This document shows, piece by piece, positions 53,498 through 62,723 of a stretch of DNA of 64,000 bases (the first letter of the stretch is position 1; every line of letters begins with the position of its first letter). The DNA comes from Paenibacillus caui (GTDB lineage Bacteria > Bacillota > Bacilli > Paenibacillales > Paenibacillaceae), in NCBI RefSeq assembly GCF_019904135.1, contig NZ_JAIOGQ010000019.1:1-64000 (forward strand), in the 5' to 3' direction. A model generated the notes under the pieces. That model searched no databases, had not been told where the DNA came from, and was given only the letters and a program-made list of their open reading frames with translations. The position numbers and the translations under genes were made by a program.

Positions 53498-55213
53498 ATG
53501 AATGTAGACCAACTGATTGTGAACGCAAAAGTATATAACAGCTACTTTAAAAGATTTGAAGAGGCTAATGTTGCGGTATCGGACGGCAAATTTCTGTACA
53601 TCGGAGAACGCGGGACAGAGACGTTTACGGCCAGTGAGGTGATTGACGCCGGCGGTCGCTGGATGATCCCGGGACTGGTCGACATCCACCTGCATATCGA
53701 GAGCTCCATGATTACCCCGGCTACCTTCTCTTACGGCCTGATCAAGAACGGTGTGACGACGATCGTTCCTGAACCGCATGAAATGGCCAACGTCTTCGGT
53801 GTAGAAGGCGTTCGGGAAATGATCGCAGCGAGCAAGGAATGTACGGCTGACATGTTTTACGCGATTCCAAGCTCGGTACCGGCTACCTCGATGGAGACAA
53901 CAGGCGGTTCGATTGAGATTGAAGATATGGACGAGCTGCTCAAATCCGAGCGGATGATCTGCCTCGGCGAAATTATGAACTATGTCGATGTCATCCGTGA
54001 TCCGGATTGCAAGACGAACCGCATTCTGCGTCATATTCGCGCTAATTACCCCGATCTGACCATCGAGGGCCATACCCCCAAGCTGCTCGATCTTGATCTG
54101 CATCAGCTCATTGCTGCCGGTGTCGACTCGGACCATACTCACCAGAGCGTCCAAGGAATGGAGGCCCGCATTGCGGCAGGCATGTTCCTAGAAATTCAGG
54201 AAAAATCGATGACCCGCGAAGTGATGGATTATTTGCTTGAACACGATGTAGCCGAGCATTTCTGCTTTGTCACCGACGACGTCATGACAGACGCTTTCGT
54301 TGAAACCGGGCATCTCAACCATATCGTTCGCAAAGCCATTTCTATGGGAATGAGGCCTGAAGACGCCATTTACGCCGCGACCTTCACGTCAGCCCGGCGG
54401 ATGAAGCTGCTCGACCGGGGCAGCATCGCACCGAATAAGATCGCCGATTTCCTGCTGCTGTCCGATCTGGAGAAGCTGGAAATCGATGAGGTATACAAGA
54501 ATGGCCGCAAGGCGTACAGCAAGAACGAGCCGTACAAACACTTGGCGCCTTCGAAGCAGTTCCCTGCGCATTTTTACACAAGCGTGCGGCTTGACCCGCT
54601 TTCGCTTGACGATTTCCGCGTTCAGGTCAGTTCAGAAGATGGACAGTATACGGGCCGCGTGATGTTCGTACGGAACAATTCCACGTTTACCGAGGAACGT
54701 CACGTTCCCGTAAACGTCAAGGACGGACAGCTGGAGTGGCAGCAAAGCGGCTGCGGACTGATCGCCACGTTCGAGCGTTACGGCAAGAACGGGAACCGTG
54801 CTTACGGACTGATAGGCGGTGACACGGTCCAGCGCGGCGCTGTGGCTACAACCTATTCGCACGATAACCACAACCTGCTCGTGGTCGGCCGAAACCCTGA
54901 GGATATGCTGATTGCAGCCAACGAGGTGATCCGAAGCCAGGGCGGCTTCTGCGTCGTGGAGGATGGGCAGGTGCTGGCCATGATGAAGCTGCCGGTAGGC
55001 GGCATACTGACAGAAGCACCGCTTGAAGAAGCAGGCCGAAGCGTCCAGGAGCTCCGCTCGGCGATGACGTCGCTCGGCTACAAACACTACAACCCGATCA
55101 TGTCGATCAGCACCCATTCGCTGCCGGTAAGCCCTGCGCTGAAGATTACCGACCAGGGCCTGATCGATGTGGGCCAAGGCAAGATTGTGTCTCTGCTGAT
55201 CGATGCCGAATAA
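53498..55213 (+). CDS. ade: Adenine deaminase
   Basis: A 571-residue amidohydrolase that converts adenine to hypoxanthine and ammonia. Metal ligands are visible in VDIHLHIESSMITP, in EPHEMANVFG, in IEGHTPKLLD and DSDHTHQS, and in FVTDDVMTDAF. The C-terminal domain with GGDTVQRGAVATTYSHDNHN and MKLPVGGILTEAPLEE is typical of bacterial Ade. It closes the operon and explains the upstream importer and nucleoside hydrolase as purine salvage. A strong terminator follows. Confidence 0.92.
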   Translation: MNVDQLIVNAKVYNSYFKRFEEANVAVSDGKFLYIGERGTETFTASEVIDAGGRWMIPGLVDIHLHIESSMITPATFSYGLIKNGVTTIVPEPHEMANVFGVEGVREMIAASKECTADMFYAIPSSVPATSMETTGGSIEIEDMDELLKSERMICLGEIMNYVDVIRDPDCKTNRILRHIRANYPDLTIEGHTPKLLDLDLHQLIAAGVDSDHTHQSVQGMEARIAAGMFLEIQEKSMTREVMDYLLEHDVAEHFCFVTDDVMTDAFVETGHLNHIVRKAISMGMRPEDAIYAATFTSARRMKLLDRGSIAPNKIADFLLLSDLEKLEIDEVYKNGRKAYSKNEPYKHLAPSKQFPAHFYTSVRLDPLSLDDFRVQVSSEDGQYTGRVMFVRNNSTFTEERHVPVNVKDGQLEWQQSGCGLIATFERYGKNGNRAYGLIGGDTVQRGAVATTYSHDNHNLLVVGRNPEDMLIAANEVIRSQGGFCVVEDGQVLAMMKLPVGGILTEAPLEEAGRSVQELRSAMTSLGYKHYNPIMSISTHSLPVSPALKITDQGLIDVGQGKIVSLLIDAE

Positions 55214-55232
55214 AGAACGATGAAATAAAGTC

Positions 55233-55282
55233 AAAAGCCGCGCTTCTGGCACCAGATGAGGTGTCTGGAAAGCGCGGCTTTT
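55233..55282. terminator. Terminator between ade and the convergent HAD gene
   Basis: AAAAGCCGCGCTT (55233-55245) pairs perfectly with 55270-55282, ending in TTTT. It can serve both convergent genes. Confidence 0.85.
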
Positions 55283-55297
55283 ACGTGCTGTGAAATT

Positions 55298-55954
55298 TCA
55301 CGTGAATGCCTTTATGAGTTCTTCTACTGTTCGGTAGTAATAGGTAGGATTTTCTGTTCTCAACTCCAGCTCGCTGCCATAACCATAGCCTACCCCGATG
55401 GTGTCGATGTTGTTGTTTCTGGCCCCAATCATATCGTGCTTCCGATCGCCGATCATGATCGCCTGTTCCTTGGCCAGATTGTACGTTTCTAAAATATGCG
55501 CAATAAGCTCTGACTTATCGGATCTTGTACCATCCATTTCGCTGCCGTGAATATATGTAAAGTATTGGTCCAGATCAAAGTGTTCAAGAATCTGCTTCGA
55601 AAACAGCGTAGGCTTTGAGGTGGCTACGATTAAAACTTTCCCCTGGGATTGCAGAAGCGCTAACAGTTCCGTGATGCCGTTGTACACTTCGTTCTCATAC
55701 ATTCCCCTTTCCCTGTAATAAACCCGGTAATGCTCCACGGCTGTCCAAGCGTCTTGTTCCGAAAATGAATAGTATTCGGCAAAAGATTTGGCAAGCGGCG
55801 GTCCAATAAACGGTTCCAGCTTATCCAAATCATTCTCAATGATGTTGAATTGCGATAATGCGTATTGCACCGCTTTGGTTATGCCAACCTTTGGATCCGT
55901 CAATGTACCGTCCAAATCAAATAAAATATGCGTATATGACATCAACTTGCTCAA
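55298..55954 (-). CDS. HAD hydrolase, phosphoglycolate phosphatase-like
   Basis: A 218-residue HAD subfamily I enzyme. Motif I is ILFDLDGTLTDPKVG, motif II VATSKPTLFS, the motif III Lys is in GTRSDKSELI, and motif IV is AIMIGDRKHDMIGARNN. The cap domain (residues 18-85) and overall length fit the PGP/Gph-like group; substrate unproven. TTG 55954 is preferred because AGGAGAG is well placed; ATG 55942 is the alternative. Confidence 0.87.
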   Translation of the reverse strand: MSKLMSYTHILFDLDGTLTDPKVGITKAVQYALSQFNIIENDLDKLEPFIGPPLAKSFAEYYSFSEQDAWTAVEHYRVYYRERGMYENEVYNGITELLALLQSQGKVLIVATSKPTLFSKQILEHFDLDQYFTYIHGSEMDGTRSDKSELIAHILETYNLAKEQAIMIGDRKHDMIGARNNNIDTIGVGYGYGSELELRTENPTYYYRTVEELIKAFT

Positions 55955-56036
55955 ACGGCTCTCTCCTCTTTATCATGATTTAAGATTCACGTTCCACTGG
56001 AACCCGCTGCTTTTGCGTCGTATCCAGGAGTATCGC

Positions 56037-56483
56037 TCATCCTTTTTCATTTTCCGGCAAGGATGGTTTGCTTCCTGACGCTGTTCTTCGCATATAACTT
56101 TCCGGGTCTTTTTCAAACCCGTACTTCTCATATAAACCATGCGCGTCGCGAGTAGCCAAAATTCCTTTCATTCCCGCATATTCTTCAGAGCTGACAATGA
56201 CTTCGATTAATTTTTTTCCGATACCCAAGCCTTGATATTCTTCCAAAACAAACACATCACATAAATAGAAAATTGTGGCTTCATCCGTGACAACTCGCGC
56301 AAACCCTATTTGCCTGTCATCATGGTACACACCGAAGCATTTCGAAGTTTCAATCGATTTCAAAATCCGTTCAGACGGTCTTTGATTGGCCCAGTAGCTT
56401 CTTTGCAAGTAATCAAGCACTACTTGATTGTTGATCTTGTCTTTGTCATTAGAGATTATGAAATCCTTATATAGAACCTCCAT
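56037..56483 (-). CDS. GNAT family N-acetyltransferase
   Basis: A 148-residue acetyltransferase: FARVVTDEATIFYLCDVFVL leads into EYQGLGIGKKLIEVIVSSEE with the acetyl-CoA loop, and RDAHGLYEKYGFEKDPESYM ends the core. The N-terminal block LDYLQRSYWANQRPSERILKS matches the common small GNAT group with sorbitol-like opening. Substrate unknown. The start at 56483 is chosen for GGGGGGGA upstream. Its upstream edge overlaps the end of a HAD relic. Confidence 0.85.
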   Translation of the reverse strand: MEVLYKDFIISNDKDKINNQVVLDYLQRSYWANQRPSERILKSIETSKCFGVYHDDRQIGFARVVTDEATIFYLCDVFVLEEYQGLGIGKKLIEVIVSSEEYAGMKGILATRDAHGLYEKYGFEKDPESYMRRTASGSKPSLPENEKG

Positions 56484-56503
56484 GAAATCCCCCCCTTCTC
56501 CCA

Positions 56504-56911
56504 TTACTCAGACTTATCTAATATATCCCGCAGAGCTGATAAATGGTTGATTACAATATGGCCGCTATCAGCTTCGACTGTATCTTGGCCTCGCAGCACC
56601 GTATCGTGAGCTAATCCTTTTACTTGTTCTTCATTTAGTTTGAGGACAGGCAGTTCTTCTGCAATAATGCTGTAAAACTGTATAAAATGCTTTATACTCC
56701 TCGTCTTCGGTTAAAATTAGCGGATTTCGCTCCATATATTTACCAGCTTTATAAAAAGCGCGTTATTTCAAATCTTGCTCCAAAGCAGCAAACGTTTCTC
56801 TATTCACAAATTGATCGAAGTTAGGGGAATAAACCAATGGCCAGTGCTTGGATGATTCAATACTCGCCCTGAATCAAACAGAATCCCTTTTATACTAGCA
56901 AATTCCTTCAT
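56504..56911 (-). pseudogene. HAD hydrolase relic with several frameshifts
   Basis: From ATG 56911 the minus strand reads MKEFASIKGILFDSGRVLNH, PSTGHWFIP, then shifts frame to FDQFVNRETFAALEQDL. It continues with KYMERNPLILTEDEEYKAF and, after another shift, IIAEELPVLKLNEEQVKGLA through SALRDILDKSE and a stop. It is the N-terminal third of a HAD phosphatase in three frames with parts deleted. Its start lies 17 bp inside the end of the DUF4937 gene. Confidence 0.7.
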
Positions 56912-57422
56912 CGACACCACTCACTTTGGGGATTACCTTCCAACTCTCTTCAACTGCTATCATCATTTCATTTTGTTCGAACGGCAGCTCATTAAATTGG
57001 ACCTTGTAATTAGAGACATCCGCGCTTCCCGCTTGTAATTTCAGGATAACGGATTGATCCAGGCTGGCGATCTTTTTCAATGCGATGAACTCTGCATCCC
57101 TTATTTCCTTTGACAGACTGTCAAGATTTGTCTCTGCATTTCCAAACGCAATTGTGATTTTACTGTATGTTACTTGTTGCTTGGATTTCGAAAAAATATC
57201 ATCGTGTGCACGGGTCATGAACAGGTCATAGCTTTCCTGATCCTCCCAAAATGCAAAAACATGCGCTGTGCCATCCTGTGCTTTACTCCATCCCCCTATT
57301 TGGCCTAGGAAACCGGGTAATTCTCGAAGAGCGCTCCAATGTTCCTGGCCTTGCGAGAAATTCTGAACATGTTGCTCGGGAACTGTACATTGAATCCATT
57401 TGACGAGCATAGGTTTATTCAT
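56895..57422 (-). CDS. DUF4937 domain protein (YdbC-like)
   Basis: A 175-residue protein with an antibiotic-biosynthesis-monooxygenase-like ferredoxin fold in the first half (VKWIQCTVPEQHVQNFSQGQ, GFLGQIGGWS, AHVFAFWEDQESYDLFM). The second half (about residues 110-175) is less clear. The family is of unknown function. It sits 18 bp after the YbaK-like gene in the same direction and probably shares its transcript. Confidence 0.78.
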   Translation of the reverse strand: MNKPMLVKWIQCTVPEQHVQNFSQGQEHWSALRELPGFLGQIGGWSKAQDGTAHVFAFWEDQESYDLFMTRAHDDIFSKSKQQVTYSKITIAFGNAETNLDSLSKEIRDAEFIALKKIASLDQSVILKLQAGSADVSNYKVQFNELPFEQNEMMIAVEESWKVIPKVSGVDEGIC

Positions 57423-57440
57423 CTCCTGACTTAAACAATC

Positions 57441-57887
57441 TTATCTAATGAAAGCTGCAATTTCATTGATTTTCTCAATATCGCTTGGGCGTATCTTTAA
57501 TGTCGTCTCTGGAACTCCTGTTCCTCCATACACATATGTAAACCGATGCAATTGCCTGTCGAATATCGTTGGCAATTCGGTCTGGATTAAGGATACGCTG
57601 CCGATCTTGCTGGAGGTTACCTGCTCCACTTCTTTGGGCGATGCCAATTTGACCTGTTCAACCGATAATATGCTCTTTATCGTATCGAAATCCACCCGGG
57701 CATAATCGCCTGAAACAATTAGAACGTAAAATCCTTGTTCTGTTTTCAAAATCAGCGTCTTTGCGGTTTGTCCAATTTCTATCCCGAAATAATCGGCCCC
57801 CTCTTGTGCAGTATGAAGTTGCCTGGCATGTTTGATAATTTCATATTCAATATGAAGTTTTTCTAAAATCGCAACTAATGTATCCAT
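57441..57887 (-). CDS. YbaK/EbsC family aminoacyl-tRNA deacylase
   Basis: A 148-residue editing-domain protein. The conserved pattern LHTAQEGADYFGIEIGQTAK, followed by TLILKTEQGFYVLIVSGDYA and LASPKEVEQVTSSKIGSVSL, matches YbaK/ProX proteins that remove wrong amino acids from tRNA. The Lys in QTAKTL is the usual functional residue. It is free-standing, not fused to a synthetase. Confidence 0.83.
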   Translation of the reverse strand: MDTLVAILEKLHIEYEIIKHARQLHTAQEGADYFGIEIGQTAKTLILKTEQGFYVLIVSGDYARVDFDTIKSILSVEQVKLASPKEVEQVTSSKIGSVSLIQTELPTIFDRQLHRFTYVYGGTGVPETTLKIRPSDIEKINEIAAFIR

Positions 57888-57937
57888 AGCCGGCTTCTCT
57901 TCTTTCTTTTGCTATTTTCACATCAGTATAGCGTATT

Positions 57938-58924
57938 ATGATGCAGATTTATAGTAAGGTTTTCCAACCTATTCCCGGCAAAATGCACATATTTAAGTTC
58001 GGACAGCCATATACATGTCTCATCTTATACCTTATGGGGGTACTTTGTATGCTGCATGTTACGGTCCTAGCGCTCTATCTGCTGCTAACGGGTTGGGTAG
58101 TAAGTTATGTCATGATCCATCGAAGATGGCTTGACACCATGATCGGCATGATGACTTCCATGTCGGTTGGAATGATCAGCGGTTTAGGGATAGGGAGTAC
58201 CACGGGCTTAATGCTTCCCGGGTATTTCTTTCAGGCAACCGTTCTCAGCATGCTCGCCGGCGGATTATGCGGTCTGATCAGCGGGCTTCCGCTCGGCATG
58301 CTGGCCGTTCTGGACGGAACGCTATCCGGTCTTATGGCCGGTATGATGGGAACGATGCTGATTATTATGGTTCCGCCATCTTTTGCACACACAACTGTTC
58401 TGTTATTATCCATTGTTGGGTCCGCGATCCTGTTCGCCGTTCATTTGCTGCTGCTGCAAGAAACCCATAGGGAACAGGCCGGATTTATCGGGAAGCCCGG
58501 GGTATTGTTCAGTATGATCGCTGCCTTTCAGTTCCTGTTCTTCTTCCAAGCATCCAGCCTAAATTCTACTCCGCTATCTGCTGAACATCTTCATCATCAT
58601 GACTCTATCATAGAATCTGATTTAGCAGACATGGGAACAGACCCAAGCAGCAATGAACTGCTAATTAAGGCGTCGGAATTTGCTTTTACCCCGAATAAGA
58701 TTGAAGTTGCCGTAAATGACAATGTTCTGGTGACTTTGGATAACGAGGGGAAAGTCGAACATGACTTGGAAGTAGTTGGAACGGGCGTCCATATCCATGC
58801 TGAAGCAGGTCACAAAAAGAGCGACAACATCCGGTTTTCCAAACCCGGAACTTATAGGGCGGTTTGTACTTTGCCCGGACACCAGGAGGCGGGGATGGTT
58901 GCAATTATTCATGTTAAAAAATAA
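57938..58924 (+). CDS. Membrane protein with C-terminal cupredoxin domain
   Basis: A 328-residue protein. About six membrane helices (residues 25-210) come first, very rich in Met and Gly (LDTMIGMMTSMSVGMISGLG), then a His cluster (EHLHHHDS). The last 90 residues form a cupredoxin (LIKASEFAFTPNKIEVAVND). Type 1 copper ligands can be placed: His in GKVEHDLEV, then Cys, His and Met in AVCTLPGHQEAGM. The domain is predicted outside the membrane. A copper delivery or redox role is likely. The start lacks a strong ribosome site. Confidence 0.75.
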   Translation: MMQIYSKVFQPIPGKMHIFKFGQPYTCLILYLMGVLCMLHVTVLALYLLLTGWVVSYVMIHRRWLDTMIGMMTSMSVGMISGLGIGSTTGLMLPGYFFQATVLSMLAGGLCGLISGLPLGMLAVLDGTLSGLMAGMMGTMLIIMVPPSFAHTTVLLLSIVGSAILFAVHLLLLQETHREQAGFIGKPGVLFSMIAAFQFLFFFQASSLNSTPLSAEHLHHHDSIIESDLADMGTDPSSNELLIKASEFAFTPNKIEVAVNDNVLVTLDNEGKVEHDLEVVGTGVHIHAEAGHKKSDNIRFSKPGTYRAVCTLPGHQEAGMVAIIHVKK

Positions 58925-58942
58925 TGGCTATAAAAAAAATTC

Positions 58943-58982
58943 GGCGACCGCCCCCGGATTCAACATCCGGGGAGCAGTCGCC
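58943..58982. terminator. Long hairpin between cupredoxin and symporter genes
   Basis: GGCGACCGCCCCCGGAT pairs with 58964-58982 with one bulge, and an A-run precedes it. It lies between two convergent genes and may terminate both. Confidence 0.75.
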
Positions 58983-59015
58983 GCTTAGGCTGCTTAGCTA
59001 GTCGTCTATTATTTT

Positions 59016-60307
59016 TCAAGCATGAACGCTGACTTTGCCATCAAGGACATCTTTGGCCCGGTTTTTATCAAGCAAGCCTTCCCAACGGGAAATGACGAAC
59101 GTGGCAACTGCGTAGCCGATAATGTTGACCGTTGTACGGTAATTACCCATGAACCGGTCTGGGGCAAGCATCAGCGCCACCGCGGCCATCGAGATCGATC
59201 CCGTTGCAGCAGCCGTCGCTGATAATGCGACAAATGCGGAACCCGGTATTCCGGCCATCCCTTTAGACGTAAGCAGTAGAACGCCCAGAATCATAAGCTG
59301 CTCGGCAATGCTCAAGTCGACGCCGGTCGCTTGGGCAAGAAACACCAGCGCGAGCGACAGGTAGATGGATGCTCCATCCAAGTTAAAGGAGTAACCGGTC
59401 AGCACCACAAGACCGACAACCGCGCGGTTGCAGCCGGCGTGTTCGAACTTGTCCATCAGCTGCGGCATTACCGCTTCTGTCGAACCTGTTGCGAATGCGA
59501 GCATGATTTCCTCCCGGATATAGAGGATCATTTTCCAGAGACTTAGGCCAAGGTATACCCGTACGATAATGGCAAGTACAACGATGAAGACAAGACAAGC
59601 AACTGTCATGGCGACAAACAGTTTGCCGAACGAAACCAGGGTATCAATTCCGTACTGACTCACAGCGAAAGCCATTGCGCCGAATGTGGCTAAAGCCGTA
59701 AGCTTCATGATATAGCCAACAATTTTAAACATTACTTCGTTAACCCGTTCCAGAAAATCGACGAGTACCTCGGTAGTGCGTCCCACTACATGGACGAGCG
59801 CAAAACCAAACAAGCAGGAGACCAGCAGCACCTGAAGCATGGTGTTGGTTGCAAAAGCTCCTACGGCGCTATCCGGAATGATATTCAGCAAAAACTCGGC
59901 CTCACTGGGAAGATGTGACCCCTTCGTTGCTTTATCTACAGCTTCCGTGGACAAAGTAGCGGGATCGACCTTCATTCCTGCTCCAGGATTGAACAAGTTC
60001 GCCACGACCATACCGATGATCAGCGCAAAGGTGGTTACGATCTCAAAGTAGAGGAGCGTTTTGCCTCCGATTTTGCCGACGGTCTTGATGTTGCCAACCT
60101 TGGCAATGCCAACGACAACGACACCAAAAACAAGCGGCGAAATAATCATTTTAATCAATTTGATGAATCCGTCACTGACCGGCTTTAACCCAACGCCAAT
60201 CGTTGGCCAAAATGCCCCACTAAAATACCTGCAACGATCGACACAATGATTTGAAAGAAGAGTCCCTTATAAAAAGGTTTCTTGGCTGCTGCTGATTGTC
60301 CACTCAT
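59016..60307 (-). pseudogene. DctA-type dicarboxylate/glutamate:cation symporter, frameshifted
   Basis: From ATG 60307 (GGGGGAAATG upstream) the product begins MSGQSAAAKKPFYKGLFFQI and reaches GILVGHF, then loses frame near 60211, where a T appears missing in a TTTT run. The remaining 380 residues from there are a normal DAACS symporter: KLIKMIISPLVFGVVVVGIA, serine-rich hairpin region FATGSTEAVMPQL, and GYSFNLDGASIYLSLALVFL. Full length would be about 430. A homopolymer indel could equally be a sequencing error. Confidence 0.8.
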
Positions 60308-60456
60308 TACATTTCCCCCTTTTCGAAGCTTCCTCGTTAATTTACATGTAAATTTATATTACATAATATATTGGATTTCATATGTAAAAACATTAGGCAA
60401 CTCTTATAAATCGACTTCTCCTGATTGTACATCTTGCATAAAACAATGACACATCA

Positions 60457-60492
60457 AAAGGCGGCCAAAGGATTTTCGCTCCTTTAACCGCC
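60457..60492 (-). terminator. Terminator after the MFS gene
   Basis: AAGGCGG with CAAAGGA pairs with TCCTTT and ACCGCCTT across a short loop; on the minus strand it ends in TTTT. Confidence 0.7.
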
Positions 60493-60538
60493 TTCCGAAT
60501 CGATATTGATGTAAGATTCCCTTCCACAAAACGGGCGT

Positions 60539-61783
60539 TCAGACCTCTTTTGACTCCTTGGCAAAGAACAAACTGATAAAACCAACCAGCAGCAGCGCGC
60601 CTGCTAAATAGAACCCGGATGCCATGCTGCCTGTTTGATCAGCCAGATACCCTGTAACGACCGGGACAAAAATCGATGAACACATTCCAATAAAGTTATA
60701 GACACCAAAAGCGGTGCTGTACCTTTCTTTAGGTGTGTTATCCGCAACAAAGGCGACCAAAACAGGATCAAGCGCAAGCTTTCCTGTGAAACCGTAAAAA
60801 ATCAATGCGACAATAAGCAGCTTAATATCCTGAATATAAGCTATTGCGCAAATGGAGACAGCAGCACACGGGATCAATAGAAAGGCCAGCGGTTTTCTTT
60901 TCCCAAGCTTATCGGAAATGATACTGCAGACGATCGCTCCGGGAATGGATGCCCAAGCGACCCATGATGAAATGAAACCGACTTCGCTGCCCGCAAGTCC
61001 GCGTTCCGATTGCAGATAATAAGGCAGCCAGGTAAGAATCATAAAAAACCCGTATATGGAACAGAAGACTACAATATAGCTCACGACCAGATTTCGATTT
61101 TTGAAAAGGGAAAGAAAGGACGTCTTATTCGCCTGTGTAGGCTGCTTGGTTGCTGAGACAGGCTTTCTCTGCTTATTCGCATTCAACACCGACCAGATCA
61201 ATAGACCGACAAGAACTGTAGGAATAGCAAACACGAAGAAGCTCGTACGCCAGTTAAACCCCCGGTCCAATGTAATATAACTGGATGCAATAAATCCCAG
61301 CGCAGTGCCAAAAGCTCCGCCGCTATTAATCAACGCGCTGCCGAGTGAACGATATTTTTGCGGAATGATTTCTGAGGCAAGTGCAAACTGAGGACCGAAA
61401 TAGGTTCCCTGACCTGCACCCACTATGGCTCCGGCAATAAGCAGAGCTCCAAAACTTGATGCTAAACCGGTTATTCCGGTAAATAAGCCAAACAGAATAA
61501 ATCCGGGTACCAAGACCCATTTTTTGCTGAAACGATCTCCTATAATCCCTGAGGGAATTTGGACAGCAGCGTAAGCAAGAAAAAAGACGCTGTTCATCAA
61601 GCCCGTTTGCGCATTCGTTAAGCCGAATTCCGCTTTTATATTCCCCATCACAGGGTTCAGAATCGTCCGGTCGGCGTACATAAATACCCAGCCCAGAAAG
61701 AACACGACGACAATTTTGAACCAATAAGGGATTGTGAAGGCAGATTTAATATTTGCCGATTTTTGCAATTCCATACCATGCAA
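60539..61783 (-). CDS. MFS transporter (anion:cation symporter-like)
   Basis: A 414-residue, 12-helix carrier. The opening WVFMYADRTILNPVMGNIKA with Asp-Arg in helix 1, GIIGDRFSKKWVLVPGFILF in loop 2-3 and LINSGGAFGTALGFIASSYI in helix 5 fit the ACS group of organic-anion carriers. Substrate unknown. AGGTGG lies 5 bp before the ATG. The neighbouring dicarboxylate symporter and the PucR-type regulator suggest organic-acid use, by context only. Confidence 0.85.
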   Translation of the reverse strand: MHGMELQKSANIKSAFTIPYWFKIVVVFFLGWVFMYADRTILNPVMGNIKAEFGLTNAQTGLMNSVFFLAYAAVQIPSGIIGDRFSKKWVLVPGFILFGLFTGITGLASSFGALLIAGAIVGAGQGTYFGPQFALASEIIPQKYRSLGSALINSGGAFGTALGFIASSYITLDRGFNWRTSFFVFAIPTVLVGLLIWSVLNANKQRKPVSATKQPTQANKTSFLSLFKNRNLVVSYIVVFCSIYGFFMILTWLPYYLQSERGLAGSEVGFISSWVAWASIPGAIVCSIISDKLGKRKPLAFLLIPCAAVSICAIAYIQDIKLLIVALIFYGFTGKLALDPVLVAFVADNTPKERYSTAFGVYNFIGMCSSIFVPVVTGYLADQTGSMASGFYLAGALLLVGFISLFFAKESKEV

Positions 61784-61986
61784 GCCACCTGTCGATTTGT
61801 TTTAATAGCCCGATAAGACCTATTTTGCCAGTTCTCATTCTAGAAAAAGATCACATCGATGTCATTGAGCAACATAGACGAAAAAATCACATTTGTTTGT
61901 GCAAAATGTCTATCAGACAAATAAGAAAACCGCCTAGGGGCGTCCTTTATCCGTGCTACGTGCTACGTTTGTGTTTGGGGGAGGGG

Positions 61987-62104
61987 GAGGGACTGGGTAT
62001 GGGGTTCCACCGCTGTTAGAGCCATGTTCTTTGGAACTTGCTATATGGTTAGAACCTGACTCTAAAGGCGGCCGCTCCGCTCTCCACCCCACACCCAGTC
62101 CCTC
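61987..62104. repeat. Long-range inverted repeat, 18-bp arms
   Basis: GAGGGACTGGGTATGGGG (61987-62004) pairs with 62087-62104 with one mismatch. The 82-bp loop has weaker secondary pairing. No gene is involved. It may be a small non-autonomous repeat element or a structured RNA. Confidence 0.55.
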
Positions 62105-62457
62105 TTTTGATCGACTTCCAGCTGAAATCGACGGTCTTCCTCCGCGCTTGCATCTATTTGCTCTGGCGCACTTAAGCGCCTTTATTGGCGTTATTTCTTC
62201 TGTTAGTCCGTTCTTGTGTGCCTCATCCCTTAGTCAGGAGAAATCGCCACTCACGTGCGATTTTTTCCCTTATTACATCGCTGCGGTCCGTTAGCCTACC
62301 CAAATGTCTATCTTCTTCAAAAAAGCGTCAGCTATGTCCGTTGCACCTGTCTGCGGAGATTACATAAACTGACCGCAATCATCGATCAGTTTTCTCGCCT
62401 AATGCCCCCTTACGCTTTAGTTCTGTAAAGGATTTAAACTTTCTTATATGTTCAAAA

Positions 62458-62498
62458 AAAACCGGGAAACGCAGGCGATCTCCTGTGTTTCCCGGTTT
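62458..62498. terminator. Strong isolated terminator hairpin
   Basis: AAACCGGGAAAC-GCAGG pairs with CCTG-GTTTCCCGGTTT around a 6-base loop, with A-run before and T-run after. It is bidirectional in form. It is 225 bp from the end of the PucR-type gene. Confidence 0.7.
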
Positions 62499-62556
62499 CT
62501 AAACTGAATTAATTGTTTCTGTATAAGTTGAACTAAAGAACAGCATAGAGAACGGA

Positions 62557-62671
62557 GAAGATGGATAGTTCAGAAGAAGCGAAGCGTTCGCCTTTGCCCC
62601 CGGATTTCTTCTACTTAAGCCTATTCAAAGAAATCCGGGGGGAACAGCGATCGTAGGAACTATCCATCTTC
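62557..62671. repeat. Nested palindromic element, 115 bp
   Basis: Outer arms GAAGATGGATAGTTC (62557-62571) and 62657-62671 pair perfectly over 15 bp. Inner arms CCCCCGGATTTCTT (62597-62610) and 62628-62641 pair perfectly over 14 bp, and AGCGAAGCGTTCGC lies between. It looks like a cruciform-forming repeated element of the kind scattered between genes in Paenibacillus-like genomes. Copy number cannot be seen here. Confidence 0.65.
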
Positions 62672-62723
62672 GCAGTGACACATGATTCAATCATTTGTGC
62701 AGGCTTATATAGTCACTGAGCCC

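Larger units (their letters stand above)
61784..62723. other. Gene-free region rich in inverted repeats
   Basis: About 940 bp with no supported gene. It contains the 18-bp inverted pair at 61987-62104, a terminator-like hairpin near 62241-62268 (AAATCGC with GCGATTTTTT), a strong terminator at 62458-62498, and the nested hairpin at 62557-62671. The MFS promoter should lie near 61790-61900. Homology to multicopy repeats in the genome would explain the rest. Confidence 0.5.

Noticed and set aside
61953..62294. Plus-strand frame of 113 codons in the repeat-rich region
   Set aside because: It crosses both arms of an inverted repeat, has no ribosome site and matches no family.
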